From Anaerolineae bacterium (lineage in GTDB: Bacteria; Chloroflexota; Anaerolineae; Aggregatilineales; Phototrophicaceae), in NCBI GenBank assembly GCA_022820125.1, contig JAJEGA010000053.1:1-64000 (forward strand): DNA of 64,000 nt. Direction: 5' to 3'. The notes under the pieces are model-generated. The model made no database searches, was not told the origin of the DNA, and saw only the letters and a program-made list of their open reading frames with translations. The translations under genes and the position numbers were made by a program. Shown here in pieces: positions 8,546 through 16,805 of this stretch (its first letter is position 1; each line of letters begins with the position of its first letter).

Positions 8546-8568
8546 GCATTTGCCTGGGGAAGCGAAAA

Positions 8569-9261
8569 ATGAAAAGGTTATGCTTGCTATTGCTGACTGT
8601 GCAGATGCTAGCGCTGCCGGCGGTGGCGCAGGATGTTTTCGTCGGCTGCCTGGACGAAGAGCTGACGCGACAGCAAGAAACCTTCGCCGGCTTCTTGACG
8701 CTGGATTTCGAGAACGACCGCGACATGGCGCTGGCAAATCTCTTTCGGCTGGGCGCGATATATCAGTCGATGGCGCTGGACTGCGGCTACCAGCCGAACC
8801 ATGCCGAAGTCAAGGTGATGCTGGAGCAGGTATTGGATTATGCCTCGCTAGATGACCTGATCGCGGCGCAATCGGTCGGCGCCGATGTGGACGAGATACT
8901 GCTCGAGCTGGAGACGATATACGGCGATCCGCTGACGGGGCAACTGCTTTACAATGGCTTGGAGCCGGCTCTGGGCGGTTCGCCGCTGGGCTGCGCCGGC
9001 TGCCACGAGAATGAGGCGATCGCGCCCTTGACCGCTGGCACCTGGACGCGAATCAATGATATCCGGCTGAACCTGCGGCAATTCGCCAATTATTCGCAGC
9101 GGCAATTTCTAGTGGAGAGCATCGTGCGGCCGATGGATTACATCACGCCGGATTATGCGGCCGTGATGCCGGAGTTTTATGGCGGTCAGCTGACGATTCA
9201 GCAATTGGCCGACCTGGTGGCGTTTCTCGATAGTCAGGATCAGTTGTTGCAGGGCGAGTAA
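8569..9261 (+). CDS. Periplasmic monoheme c-type cytochrome
   Basis: 230 residues with a clear signal peptide (MKRLCLLLLTVQMLALPAVA, cleavage near AQD). One heme site, C142-A-G-C145-H146. The C-terminal region (SIVRPMDYITPDYAAVMPEF, then QLADLVAFLDSQ) closely parallels the end of the preceding diheme protein (SITRPGDYVVDGYSSGLMPV, then QLADIVAFLLTQ), so the two C-terminal cytochrome domains are related by duplication. The Met in VMPEFY/LMPV is the likely sixth heme ligand. It probably shuttles electrons near the bc complex. The N-terminal 120 residues are helical and unassigned. Confidence 0.88.
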   Translation: MKRLCLLLLTVQMLALPAVAQDVFVGCLDEELTRQQETFAGFLTLDFENDRDMALANLFRLGAIYQSMALDCGYQPNHAEVKVMLEQVLDYASLDDLIAAQSVGADVDEILLELETIYGDPLTGQLLYNGLEPALGGSPLGCAGCHENEAIAPLTAGTWTRINDIRLNLRQFANYSQRQFLVESIVRPMDYITPDYAAVMPEFYGGQLTIQQLADLVAFLDSQDQLLQGE

Positions 9262-9352
9262 GCGTGGATAATGCGTTGCGCCGCTAAAGGCAGATACAGA
9301 ACGCCCCAACAATATCGAGGCGCACACGGTGTTCGAGAGTGCCGGGGAGATG

Positions 9353-9553
9353 TTATTGCTGGGCGCTGCGGTCGGCCGGGGGACGGCGGCGCTTTACCGT
9401 ATAATGGCTGAGGATGTTGGGCGAGAGCTTGGCAATTTCTTCGGGGTCGGTGATTATGCGGGTTCTGTTTCCTGTCCGTATCTTGCCCGAAACAACCTTG
9501 TTGTGAAAGGCGACAATTTCCTTGAGTTGCTTTGCGGTCAGCTTATTATTCAT
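9353..9553 (-). CDS. Small hypothetical protein
   Basis: 66 residues, basic, no recognised domain. It begins MNNKLTAKQLKEIVAFHNKV and ends with a basic, proline-containing tail. It overlaps the end of the 171-residue gene upstream by 8 bp and converges with the cytochrome gene at 9261. Codon usage is less GC-rich than the cytochrome genes, which may mean recent acquisition. Confidence 0.45.
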   Translation of the reverse strand: MNNKLTAKQLKEIVAFHNKVVSGKIRTGNRTRIITDPEEIAKLSPNILSHYTVKRRRPPADRSAQQ

Positions 9554-10061
9554 CGTATCCTCCGCTCTCAGAAGCAGTTATCGTTATCGAAAACTGCCCG
9601 ACCTCTCGGGTAGCGTGGCTGCCTGCCCAACGAACAATGAACGTATATAGCCCAGAATAAGTATACCCCAGTTTTTCCAATCTATGAACCAATACTACGG
9701 GATCAGAAGTGAATTCAAGCGGAGTATAGAAGTCGTCTGAAGCGTCGAAACTTATATTCTCCATGTATAACGTGAATCCCAGGGGGTCCCGGTATTCCAC
9801 TGTTGGCATAAGAGGATAGCCAACATCGACTTCATCAATCACCCATTTTGACTGAATCAGCCATGCAGGATCTAGTTCCTGCACCAGAGGCAGTTCTTCG
9901 ACCTCCGCCGCCGGGACAACGAAGTCGCTCAAAGGCAAGTCAAGCCATTCGGGCTCGCCGGCATCGTGCGTAACAGTTTGTTCAGTTGTTATCGTTGTCC
10001 AAAGGCGCCTCACAGTACCCTCATAATCCCAGGCTGGCGGCAAGCGCAGCACCGGCGCCAA
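9546..10061 (-). CDS. Hypothetical protein, possibly N-terminally incomplete
   Basis: About 171 residues, acidic, no recognised family. The C-terminal part (GLYTFIVRWAGSHATREVGQ) looks like a beta-rich domain. No ATG is available: the frame is open back to a TGA near 10070, so the start would be TTG 10061 or a nearby GTG, without a good ribosome site. It could therefore be a remnant. It is followed by the 66-residue gene with an 8-bp overlap, suggesting a small operon. Confidence 0.5.
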   Translation of the reverse strand: MAPVLRLPPAWDYEGTVRRLWTTITTEQTVTHDAGEPEWLDLPLSDFVVPAAEVEELPLVQELDPAWLIQSKWVIDEVDVGYPLMPTVEYRDPLGFTLYMENISFDASDDFYTPLEFTSDPVVLVHRLEKLGYTYSGLYTFIVRWAGSHATREVGQFSITITASESGGYDE

Positions 10062-10206
10062 CGCAAGTCAAGAAACCTTGGCTGCGCGAAAGCAGTCTCT
10101 GTTTTGGCGCTGGGAGCTGTGATAGAATGCGCCTATCAGCTGCGGCGCGGGCGCTTAGCCCATGGCGTTTTAGGCAAGCGACTGCGCTTTTGGGAGAGAT
10201 CGAAAA

Positions 10207-10596
10207 GTGGCGCTGAGTCGGGCGGACAACCTAATGGCGCGGCTGCTCCTCATTCGGTCAGGGGCGGGCTTGGCTTCGGCGGAGAGTGAAGCGGCGCTGA
10301 AGCGGGGGGCAGAGAACGCGCTGACGCTGTCGCTGATGTTTTCTGGCGCGCGCTGCATTCTGCAATACGCCTTGCTGCCCTTCCTGCTGCCGATCGTCGG
10401 GATTGCCGCAGACGCGACCGTGCCGATCCTGCTGCTAATCAACCTGATCGCGATGATATCGATATTCTTCAGCTTGCGGCGTTTCTGGACGATTGGTTAT
10501 GCCCATCGCTGGCGTTATCTGCTGGTGGCGGCGGCGGCGCTGGCATTGCTGGCGGCTTTTACGGTATATGACATTTTGAAGTTAAATGCGATCTAG
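10207..10596 (+). CDS. Hypothetical three-helix membrane protein
   Basis: 129 residues. Hydrophobic segments near residues 40-62, 66-88 and 99-122; the N-terminal 35 residues are basic/polar and probably cytosolic. I recognise no functional motif. It is the first gene of the forward run leading into the cytochrome c maturation operon, so a role near the respiratory chain is possible, but only position supports that. Confidence 0.65.
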   Translation: MALSRADNLMARLLLIRSGAGLASAESEAALKRGAENALTLSLMFSGARCILQYALLPFLLPIVGIAADATVPILLLINLIAMISIFFSLRRFWTIGYAHRWRYLLVAAAALALLAAFTVYDILKLNAI

Positions 10597-10649
10597 ATCG
10601 AGCGTGGGAATTTCCACCACCGGGGAAACGGACAACATAAAGGTTGGCG

Positions 10650-10883
10650 ATGCTGGAGAAACTGATGAACAAACTCGCAGGAATATGCGCGGCGAATCGC
10701 GCCTTTATCTTGCTGGCTCTGCTTGTCGGTCGCATTGGCTCGGCGCTGGCGCAGGATGGCGAAGCGTCTGCCTCGCCTGAAGGCATGACAACCCTGGTAT
10801 TGTTCTTGGGCATCGCCGGCATTATCAGCGTTTTTGTCATTCGCTGGAGCCAATCCACAGACGATGAGGACGAGCAAGGCTGA
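10650..10883 (+). CDS. Small membrane protein before ccmE
   Basis: About 77 residues. The N-terminal part (CAANRAFILLALLVGRIGSA, ending ALAQDG) resembles a signal peptide; a second hydrophobic segment (TTLVLFLGIAGIISVFVI) is followed by an acidic tail (DDEDEQG). ATG 10644 is an alternative start two codons upstream. It is 24 bp before ccmE. Size and topology are reminiscent of CcmD, a one-helix Ccm subunit, but there is no sequence motif that settles it. Confidence 0.6.
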   Translation: MLEKLMNKLAGICAANRAFILLALLVGRIGSALAQDGEASASPEGMTTLVLFLGIAGIISVFVIRWSQSTDDEDEQG

Positions 10884-10907
10884 GAATCGGGCGCATTGAG
10901 GACCTGG

Positions 10908-11435
10908 ATGACAGAGCTTAGTTGGCAGAAGCCTAAGCATCCGAAGAAGAAACGCTCTGAGCGGCTCAAGTTCATCAGCGCCGGACTTTTGATTCTGGTC
11001 GCGGTGTTGTACTTGCTGATATCGGGTACGCTGCAGGGCGCGCGCTATTTCATCACCGTGGGCGAGCTGCTGGATGAGGCCTCTTATCTGGGGCGGACGG
11101 TGCGAATATCGGGCGCGGTTGACGGCGAGAGCATTGAATACGACAGCGAGAAGGCGATCATCCGCTTTGAGATCGTCAATATCTCCAACGAATACGAAGA
11201 TCTGGCGACGGCGCTGCATGAGGCGCTGCTCGACAGCAATGCGCCGCGCTTGAAGATTGTGGTGGAAGACGCGGCGATTCCCGATTTGCTGCAGCATGAG
11301 GCGCAGGCGATTTTGACCGGCGCGCTGGGGCAGGACGGCGTTTTCGCGGCGACGGAACTGCTGCTGAAATGCCCGAGCCGCTTTGAAGAAAGCACCGCGC
11401 CCGAAGGTTTGAGCCGCATCCCGGAACATCAGTAA
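10908..11435 (+). CDS. ccmE: Cytochrome c maturation heme chaperone CcmE
   Basis: 175 residues with one N-terminal transmembrane helix (about residues 25-43) and a periplasmic OB-fold (YFITVGELL, GRTVRISGAV). CcmE receives heme from CcmABCD, binds it covalently and hands it to CcmFH. The usual heme-binding motif is HxxxY, with CxxxY in some lineages; here it is C155-P-S-R-F159, so Cys replaces His and Phe replaces the axial Tyr. Start at ATG 10908 after GAGGACC; a TTG at 10896 is possible. The stop overlaps the ccmF start as TAATG. Confidence 0.92.
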   Translation: MTELSWQKPKHPKKKRSERLKFISAGLLILVAVLYLLISGTLQGARYFITVGELLDEASYLGRTVRISGAVDGESIEYDSEKAIIRFEIVNISNEYEDLATALHEALLDSNAPRLKIVVEDAAIPDLLQHEAQAILTGALGQDGVFAATELLLKCPSRFEESTAPEGLSRIPEHQ

Positions 11436-13495
11436 TGCTCGCTGAGATTGGACTGGCGTCGCTTACGCTGGCTTTCGCGCTGGCGGTTTATGCGATCGCC
11501 GCCACCGCTTGTGGCGCGCGAAGGTCCTCCGCCGGGCTCGTTCTCAGCGGGCGAAATGCCGCGCTGCTGACCTTCCCCGCCGCCCTGCTGGCGACCAGCG
11601 CGCTGGTCGGCGCTTTGATGACGGAGCAGTATCAGTTCGCCTACGTCTATAGCGTGACCGATCCGCAAACGCCGGCGCTGTATAGATTCACGGCGCTCTG
11701 GGGCTCGCAGAAGGGGTCGCTGCTGCTGTGGTCGCTGTTGATGAGCGCCTTCACCAGCGCCGCGATTGGGCTCAACTGGCGGGCGGAACGGCGGCTGATG
11801 CCCTATGCCATCGCATTCATGATGGCGACGCTCGCGTTTTTCCTCGGCTTGTCGCTGTTTGTAGAGAATCCCTTTGAACGTTGGTGGATCTTGCCGGACG
11901 CGCCGCCAGCCGAGCAGGTTGTATCCACCGCGCTGATACCGCCGGGGGCGATCGCGCCGACGGAGGCGAACTTGCGGGCGGGCGCCGAGGGCTTGAACCC
12001 GCTGCTGCGGCATTTCGGCATGGTGATACATCCGCCGATGCTGTATTTGGGCTTCGTCGGTTTCACTATCCCCTTCGCCTTCGCTATGTCGGCGCTGGCT
12101 TCGGGCGATCTGTCGACCGGTTGGATCAAGGCGACGCGGCGCTGGTCGCTGATCGCCTGGATCTGCTTGAGCATCGGGCTGATATTGGGCGGCCGCTGGG
12201 CTTATGATGTGCTGGGCTGGGGCGGTTATTGGGGCTGGGATCCGGTGGAGAACGCCGCCTTCCTGCCTTGGCTGGTGGGGACGGCATTCATCCACAGCGT
12301 CATGATTCAAGAAAAGCGCGGCATGCTGAAGCTGTGGAATATGGCGCTGGTGATCGCCAGTTTTTCGGCGGTGATGTTCGGCGCCTTCGCCACCCGCAGC
12401 GGCGTGATCGAAAGCGTGCATAGCTTCGCCCGCAGCGAAGTGGGCTTCCCGATGTTGGCGTTTTGGGCGGCGCTGACGCTGGTTGCGCTGGCGATGCTGC
12501 TTTGGCGCTGGCGGCAGGGCGAATTGCGCGATGAGCGTCAGTTCGCCAATCTGCTCAGCCGCGAATCGTTGTTTGTGCTGAATAATGTGGTTTTCATCGC
12601 GCTATTCCTGGCGATATTCTGGGGCAGTTTCGGCTTGCCGATCACGTCTGAGCTGCTCTTGGGGAAAGAGGTGACGGTCGGGGCGGCGACTTTCGAGTTC
12701 TATGTCGTGCCGCTTTTCATCGCGATGTATGTGCTGATGGGCGTGGCGCCCTTATCGGCTTGGGGCGCGACCTCGTTACGCCGCCTCGGCGCAGCGCTGA
12801 AGTTGCCGCTTGGGCTGACCATCGCCAGCATCGCCGCAATTGCCTTGAGCGGGACGGGCATTGCCGTGGCGCTATTCGGTTATGGCGTCGTGGTTTTCGC
12901 CGCTTACGTCGCGCTGATTGAAATTTATCGCGGCGCGGCGGCGCGGCGGCGGGCGCTGGGCGAGGGCTGGCTGCGGGCGGTTTCGGCGCTGTTCCGGCGC
13001 AATCAACGGCGTTATGGCGGTTATATCGTGCATCTCGGCGTGACCGTAATCGGCATCGGCGTTATCGCGAGCACGGTATTTCAGACGGAAACGCAGCATA
13101 CGCTGGCGCGCGGCGAGGCGATAGCGGTGCAAGATTACGCGCTGCGTTATGACGACTTTATTCGGGCGCAGGCGGTGGATGGGCGCATGATGAATATCGC
13201 GGCGGTGACGGTCTTTCGCGCTGGCGGCGAGATCGCGCGGCTGCGACCGCGGATTGATGATTATCCGCAGCTGCCGATGAAGATCGCCGGCGCGCACAGC
13301 ACTTTGGAAAACGACTTTTATGTGCTGCTAATGAGCGGCGACCGCGAACGCGCGACCTTCCGCATCTATATTAACCCGCTGGTGAACCTGGTTTGGTGGG
13401 GCGGCATTCTGCTGGTGATCGGCACGGTGATTGCGGCATATCCGAAGGTGGCGCCGGCTAGCGCGGGGCCTAAGAGCGAGGCGGAGGCAACATGA
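11435..13495 (+). CDS. ccmF: Heme lyase subunit CcmF
   Basis: 686 residues, polytopic membrane protein of the cytochrome c heme ligation complex. The tryptophan-rich WWD signature WGGYWGWDPVENAAF lies near residues 264-278 between many hydrophobic segments. The C-terminal part (about residues 540-660) is a periplasmic domain, followed by a last helix. It starts one base inside the ccmE stop and its end overlaps the ccmH start as ATGA, so the genes are translationally coupled. Length is normal for the family. Confidence 0.95.
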   Translation: MLAEIGLASLTLAFALAVYAIAATACGARRSSAGLVLSGRNAALLTFPAALLATSALVGALMTEQYQFAYVYSVTDPQTPALYRFTALWGSQKGSLLLWSLLMSAFTSAAIGLNWRAERRLMPYAIAFMMATLAFFLGLSLFVENPFERWWILPDAPPAEQVVSTALIPPGAIAPTEANLRAGAEGLNPLLRHFGMVIHPPMLYLGFVGFTIPFAFAMSALASGDLSTGWIKATRRWSLIAWICLSIGLILGGRWAYDVLGWGGYWGWDPVENAAFLPWLVGTAFIHSVMIQEKRGMLKLWNMALVIASFSAVMFGAFATRSGVIESVHSFARSEVGFPMLAFWAALTLVALAMLLWRWRQGELRDERQFANLLSRESLFVLNNVVFIALFLAIFWGSFGLPITSELLLGKEVTVGAATFEFYVVPLFIAMYVLMGVAPLSAWGATSLRRLGAALKLPLGLTIASIAAIALSGTGIAVALFGYGVVVFAAYVALIEIYRGAAARRRALGEGWLRAVSALFRRNQRRYGGYIVHLGVTVIGIGVIASTVFQTETQHTLARGEAIAVQDYALRYDDFIRAQAVDGRMMNIAAVTVFRAGGEIARLRPRIDDYPQLPMKIAGAHSTLENDFYVLLMSGDRERATFRIYINPLVNLVWWGGILLVIGTVIAAYPKVAPASAGPKSEAEAT

Positions 13496-14070
13496 GCCTG
13501 CCCCGCCCCGAGACGCAGCTCTCTTGCCTGAGCAAACCGAACCCTGGACGCTCAGCCCGCAATGCCTGCTACCCGCTCCTGACGCTGCTTGCCCTGTTCG
13601 CGCTGTCGGCGCAGGCTTGGGCGCAAACTGGGGGCGTGACGGACAATGATGTGATTCGGGTGGCGGAGCGGATGTACTGCCCGGTCTGCGAGAATATTCC
13701 GCTGGATGATTGCGAGACGATCGCCTGCGTCGAGTGGAAAGAAGAGATTCGCGCTCAGCTGGCGGCGGGTCGCAGCGATCAAGCGGTGATTGACAGTTTC
13801 GTGGCGCGCTTCGGCGACAATGTCGTGGGCGTGCCGCAGGATCCGGTCTTGCGAGCGCTGACCGTGATTATGCCACTGCTGGCGACGGCGCTGGCGATCG
13901 GCGTTGGCGCATTCACCTTTCGCCGCTTTGGCGCGCAGCCAAGGTTAACCTCGCCCTCACCTTTGGGAACTTATGAATCGGACAGAGAATCTAGCGGAAA
14001 GAGCGCTGGCGAGATGACGGACGAAGCCCTTCGTCAGCGGCTGGAAGACGATGCGCGCGGGCGGCGCTGA
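13492..14070 (+). CDS. ccmH: Thiol reductase CcmH
   Basis: 192 residues. After a signal-like segment (about residues 28-45) comes the CcmH/CycL domain, then a transmembrane helix near 120-142 and a cytosolic tail. The family active site is LRCxxCQ; here it reads MYC63-P-V-C66-EN, followed by two more cysteines at C74 and C79 (LDDCETIAC), which most relatives lack. The enzyme keeps the apocytochrome CxxCH thiols reduced together with CcmG. Alternative internal starts would shorten the 30-residue polar N-terminus. It overlaps ccmF by 4 bp. Confidence 0.9.
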   Translation: MSLPRPETQLSCLSKPNPGRSARNACYPLLTLLALFALSAQAWAQTGGVTDNDVIRVAERMYCPVCENIPLDDCETIACVEWKEEIRAQLAAGRSDQAVIDSFVARFGDNVVGVPQDPVLRALTVIMPLLATALAIGVGAFTFRRFGAQPRLTSPSPLGTYESDRESSGKSAGEMTDEALRQRLEDDARGRR

Positions 14071-14080
14071 ACGCGTAATC

Positions 14081-14665
14081 ATGCGAAATCAAAGCGACCC
14101 ATTGGAGTTTCTGAGCAACGGCAAAAGGCAGCCAAAGCGCCGCGGATTCAGCCCTGGCTCACTGGCGCTGATGGCGGCGGTGCTGGCGCTGGCGCTGGCG
14201 CTGGGCTTGCAGCTTTCCCGCCGGAACGCGGCGCGCCCGACGAGTGGTCCGGCGCCCGATTTCTCGCTGGCGGGTTTCAGCGGCGACGAATTGCGACTGA
14301 GCGATTATCGCGGTCAGGTGGTGTTGATCAATTTCTGGGCGAGCTGGTGCCCGCCCTGCCGCGATGAAGCGCCCGACTTAAACGCGCTCTATGAAGATTA
14401 TCGGCGCGCCGGGTTCACCATCATAGGCGTCAATATGCTCGAGAGTTCGCGGCAGAAGGCGCTTGATTTCATTGACGAGTTTGACTTAGCCTATCCAAAC
14501 GGCGAAGACATCGGCGAGAAAGTGACCAACTTGTATCGCGTGGAAGCGCCGCCGGAGAGTTTTCTGATTGACCGGCGGGGTGATGTGCGCCGCTTCTTCA
14601 TCGGCAGCATTCGCTACTTCGATGCGCAAACCGCTATTGAGACGCTGCTGGCGGAAGAGCGATGA
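14081..14665 (+). CDS. ccmG: Thioredoxin-like protein CcmG/ResA
   Basis: About 194 residues; one N-terminal membrane anchor (about residues 23-43), then an extracytoplasmic TlpA/ResA-type thioredoxin fold: APDFSLAGFSG, FWASWCPPCRDEAPDLN with the redox pair CPPC, and the cis-proline region APPESFLID. It supplies reductant for the cytochrome c apoprotein thiols. Start set at ATG 14081, 11 bp after the ccmH stop; an in-frame ATG at 14051 would overlap ccmH. It shares 4 bp with the next gene (ATGA). Confidence 0.92.
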   Translation: MRNQSDPLEFLSNGKRQPKRRGFSPGSLALMAAVLALALALGLQLSRRNAARPTSGPAPDFSLAGFSGDELRLSDYRGQVVLINFWASWCPPCRDEAPDLNALYEDYRRAGFTIIGVNMLESSRQKALDFIDEFDLAYPNGEDIGEKVTNLYRVEAPPESFLIDRRGDVRRFFIGSIRYFDAQTAIETLLAEER

Positions 14666-15078
14666 GTGTCCCCGGTTTATTGATTGCGCTAATCCTGAGC
14701 GGCGTCGCCCTGGCGATTGTGGCGGGTCCGCTGCTGCGTCCGGCGCGCCGAGAAGGGGTGGCGGAAGAGCCTCTGCGGCGGCAGCGCGAGCGAATCCACG
14801 CTTATTATGAGCGCGTCCTGACGAATATCCGCGACCTTGATGAGGACTTCGCCACCGGCAAGATCAACGAAGGCGATTATCGGGAAGAGCGTGAGGTCTG
14901 GGCGCAGCGGGGGATTAGACTGCTGCGCGCGGCCGATCAGCTGGAGCGCGATGGCAGCCCAATTGCTGACGCTGATGAGGCCGAAGGGATTGACCGGGCG
15001 ATCGAAGAGGCGGTCGCCGCTTATCGCGTGGGAATGCGCGCGGCGCAAGGCGAATCGACTGCGGGAGAATCGACCTGA
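14662..15078 (+). CDS. CcmI-like membrane protein
   Basis: 138 residues: one N-terminal helix (LLIALILSGVALAIVAGPLL) and a cytosolic, highly charged helical domain with the pattern LRDLDEDFATGKINEGDYREER, typical of the N-terminal part of CcmI proteins, which dock apocytochromes to the heme lyase. The periplasmic TPR domain of full CcmI is absent. It overlaps its neighbours on both sides (ATGA and TGATG). Confidence 0.75.
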   Translation: MSVPGLLIALILSGVALAIVAGPLLRPARREGVAEEPLRRQRERIHAYYERVLTNIRDLDEDFATGKINEGDYREEREVWAQRGIRLLRAADQLERDGSPIADADEAEGIDRAIEEAVAAYRVGMRAAQGESTAGEST

Positions 15079-16805
15079 TGAGCGCAGGGCGCGGCTGCCT
15101 TTTGTCGCTATTGGCGCTGGCTCTGGTTGCTTGCGGCGGTTTGGGCGGGGAGCCGGAGATCGCCGCGACGGCGCCTCCGCCCGGCGCGCAAGCCATGGTC
15201 CCGGAGGCTGATCCCCGCTGGAAAGCGGACATTAAGCAGGGCGCGGCCATCTTCGCCGAGCGCTGCGTTGAATGCCATGGGATCGGCGGCGATGGGCGCG
15301 GAAACCTGGTGGCCGCCGGCAACGTCGAACGGCCGCTGGATATGACGAATCGGTCATTGGTGGCGGCGAAGTCGCCATTGGAATGGTTCGAGATCATCAC
15401 GACGGGTCGAATTGAAGTCCTGATGCCGCCCTGGGAAAACGCGCTTAGCGAGCGTGAACGCTGGGATGTGGCGCTGTATAGCTATACGCTGGCATACGAT
15501 GATGAGTTATTGGCGAGCGGCGAACGAGTCTGGCGCGAAGGCTGTGACGAATGCGAGCTGCCGGCAGTGATTCCGCCGGTTTTCAGCGATGTAGATTACG
15601 GCGCGAAGCTGAATCGCGAGCTTTTCCGCTCGGCGCTTACGGATGCTGAAGCGGAGGCGGCGGCCGCATACGCGCGCTTTGCCTCGCTCTCGGCGGCGGA
15701 AAAAGCCGAGCGCTTATCCGCAGGCGCGCTAAAAGGCCGGGTGCTGCCGGGCACGGCGGGGAGCCTGCTGCCGGAACAGACGCTCCTGCGGCTGCGCTAC
15801 GGGAATAACGAAGTCGGTTTCAGCTTTGCCGAGACGACAGCCGATGCCGAGGGCAATTTCCAATTCAATGAGATTCCGCTGACGGGCGAGTTCGAATATG
15901 TGATCGGCGCAGTGTATGGCGAGCGCTTTTTCAGCCGGCGCGTTTTCCCGGGTGAAGACCCTGCGCCGACCATAAGGGTTTACGATGCGACGCATGATCC
16001 GCTGGTCGTCAGCGTCGCGCGGATTGACATATTCATCGAGCCGGTTACTTTGCAGGACCTGGGCGCCGGGCTGTATATTTCGCAGATTCTGACTTATCGC
16101 AACAGTTCTGATCGCGTCTATACCAGCGGGCGCGGCTTTGATGACGGGCGCCAAGCTTCGCTGCTGATTCAGTTCCCGCTGGGCGCGCGATTCTTGAGCG
16201 GCGCTGCCGATGGGCGTTATGTCGTGGTTGAAGGCATTGAGCGGTTGCCCGACTCGGCAATCGACACGCAGCCGGTGCTGCCCGGCGAAGCGCATCAGGT
16301 TATCCACGAGTACTGGCTGCCTTATGCAGGCGCGGCAAAGTTCGAGCAGACTTTCAATAACTTGATCGACGCGGCGGTGACGGTGACGCTGCCGGACAGT
16401 TTGCTGCTGGATAGCGATTGGCTGCGGCTGACGCAAGAAGAAAGCGCTGAGGGCTACAAGACTTACGGCGCTGACCTAAAACTGGAGCGCGACCCGGCGC
16501 TGCGATTCGGCATCAGCGGCGATCCAACGGCGACAAGCAGCGATGATGGCTTGGTCGTCACGAGCGAGACGCTGCCCGCCCTGCTGCTGGGCGCAGTTGC
16601 CGTTGTGGGAGGGCTGCTGGGCGGCATCGGTTTGCTCAGGCGGCGCAAGGACCTATCTGGCAGCGAGATTGAGCGCTTGGTGGGGGAGCTGGCGCGGCTG
16701 GAGGAAGCTCACGATCAGGGGCAAATTAACCATGATTTGTATCACCATCGGCGGCGTGAACTGAAGGCGAAACTGGCGCAATTGATGGCGGATAGCGATG
16801 AATGA
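15078..16805 (+). CDS. Heme-binding lipoprotein in the ccm operon
   Basis: 575 residues. The lipobox LVAC at residues 16-19 predicts an outer-face lipoprotein. A cytochrome c domain follows with C63-V-E-C66-H67. A second, degenerate heme site C156-D-E-C159-E160 has lost the His ligand. Next come a carboxypeptidase-regulatory-like beta domain (residues about 215-310), a long beta-rich part, one transmembrane helix (TLPALLLGAVAVVGGLLGGI) and a cytosolic coiled-coil tail (ERLVGELARLEEAHDQGQIN). The tail resembles the charged helix of the preceding CcmI-like protein. It overlaps ccmA by 8 bp. It may be a substrate or an accessory factor of the Ccm machine. Confidence 0.8.
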   Translation: MSAGRGCLLSLLALALVACGGLGGEPEIAATAPPPGAQAMVPEADPRWKADIKQGAAIFAERCVECHGIGGDGRGNLVAAGNVERPLDMTNRSLVAAKSPLEWFEIITTGRIEVLMPPWENALSERERWDVALYSYTLAYDDELLASGERVWREGCDECELPAVIPPVFSDVDYGAKLNRELFRSALTDAEAEAAAAYARFASLSAAEKAERLSAGALKGRVLPGTAGSLLPEQTLLRLRYGNNEVGFSFAETTADAEGNFQFNEIPLTGEFEYVIGAVYGERFFSRRVFPGEDPAPTIRVYDATHDPLVVSVARIDIFIEPVTLQDLGAGLYISQILTYRNSSDRVYTSGRGFDDGRQASLLIQFPLGARFLSGAADGRYVVVEGIERLPDSAIDTQPVLPGEAHQVIHEYWLPYAGAAKFEQTFNNLIDAAVTVTLPDSLLLDSDWLRLTQEESAEGYKTYGADLKLERDPALRFGISGDPTATSSDDGLVVTSETLPALLLGAVAVVGGLLGGIGLLRRRKDLSGSEIERLVGELARLEEAHDQGQINHDLYHHRRRELKAKLAQLMADSDE

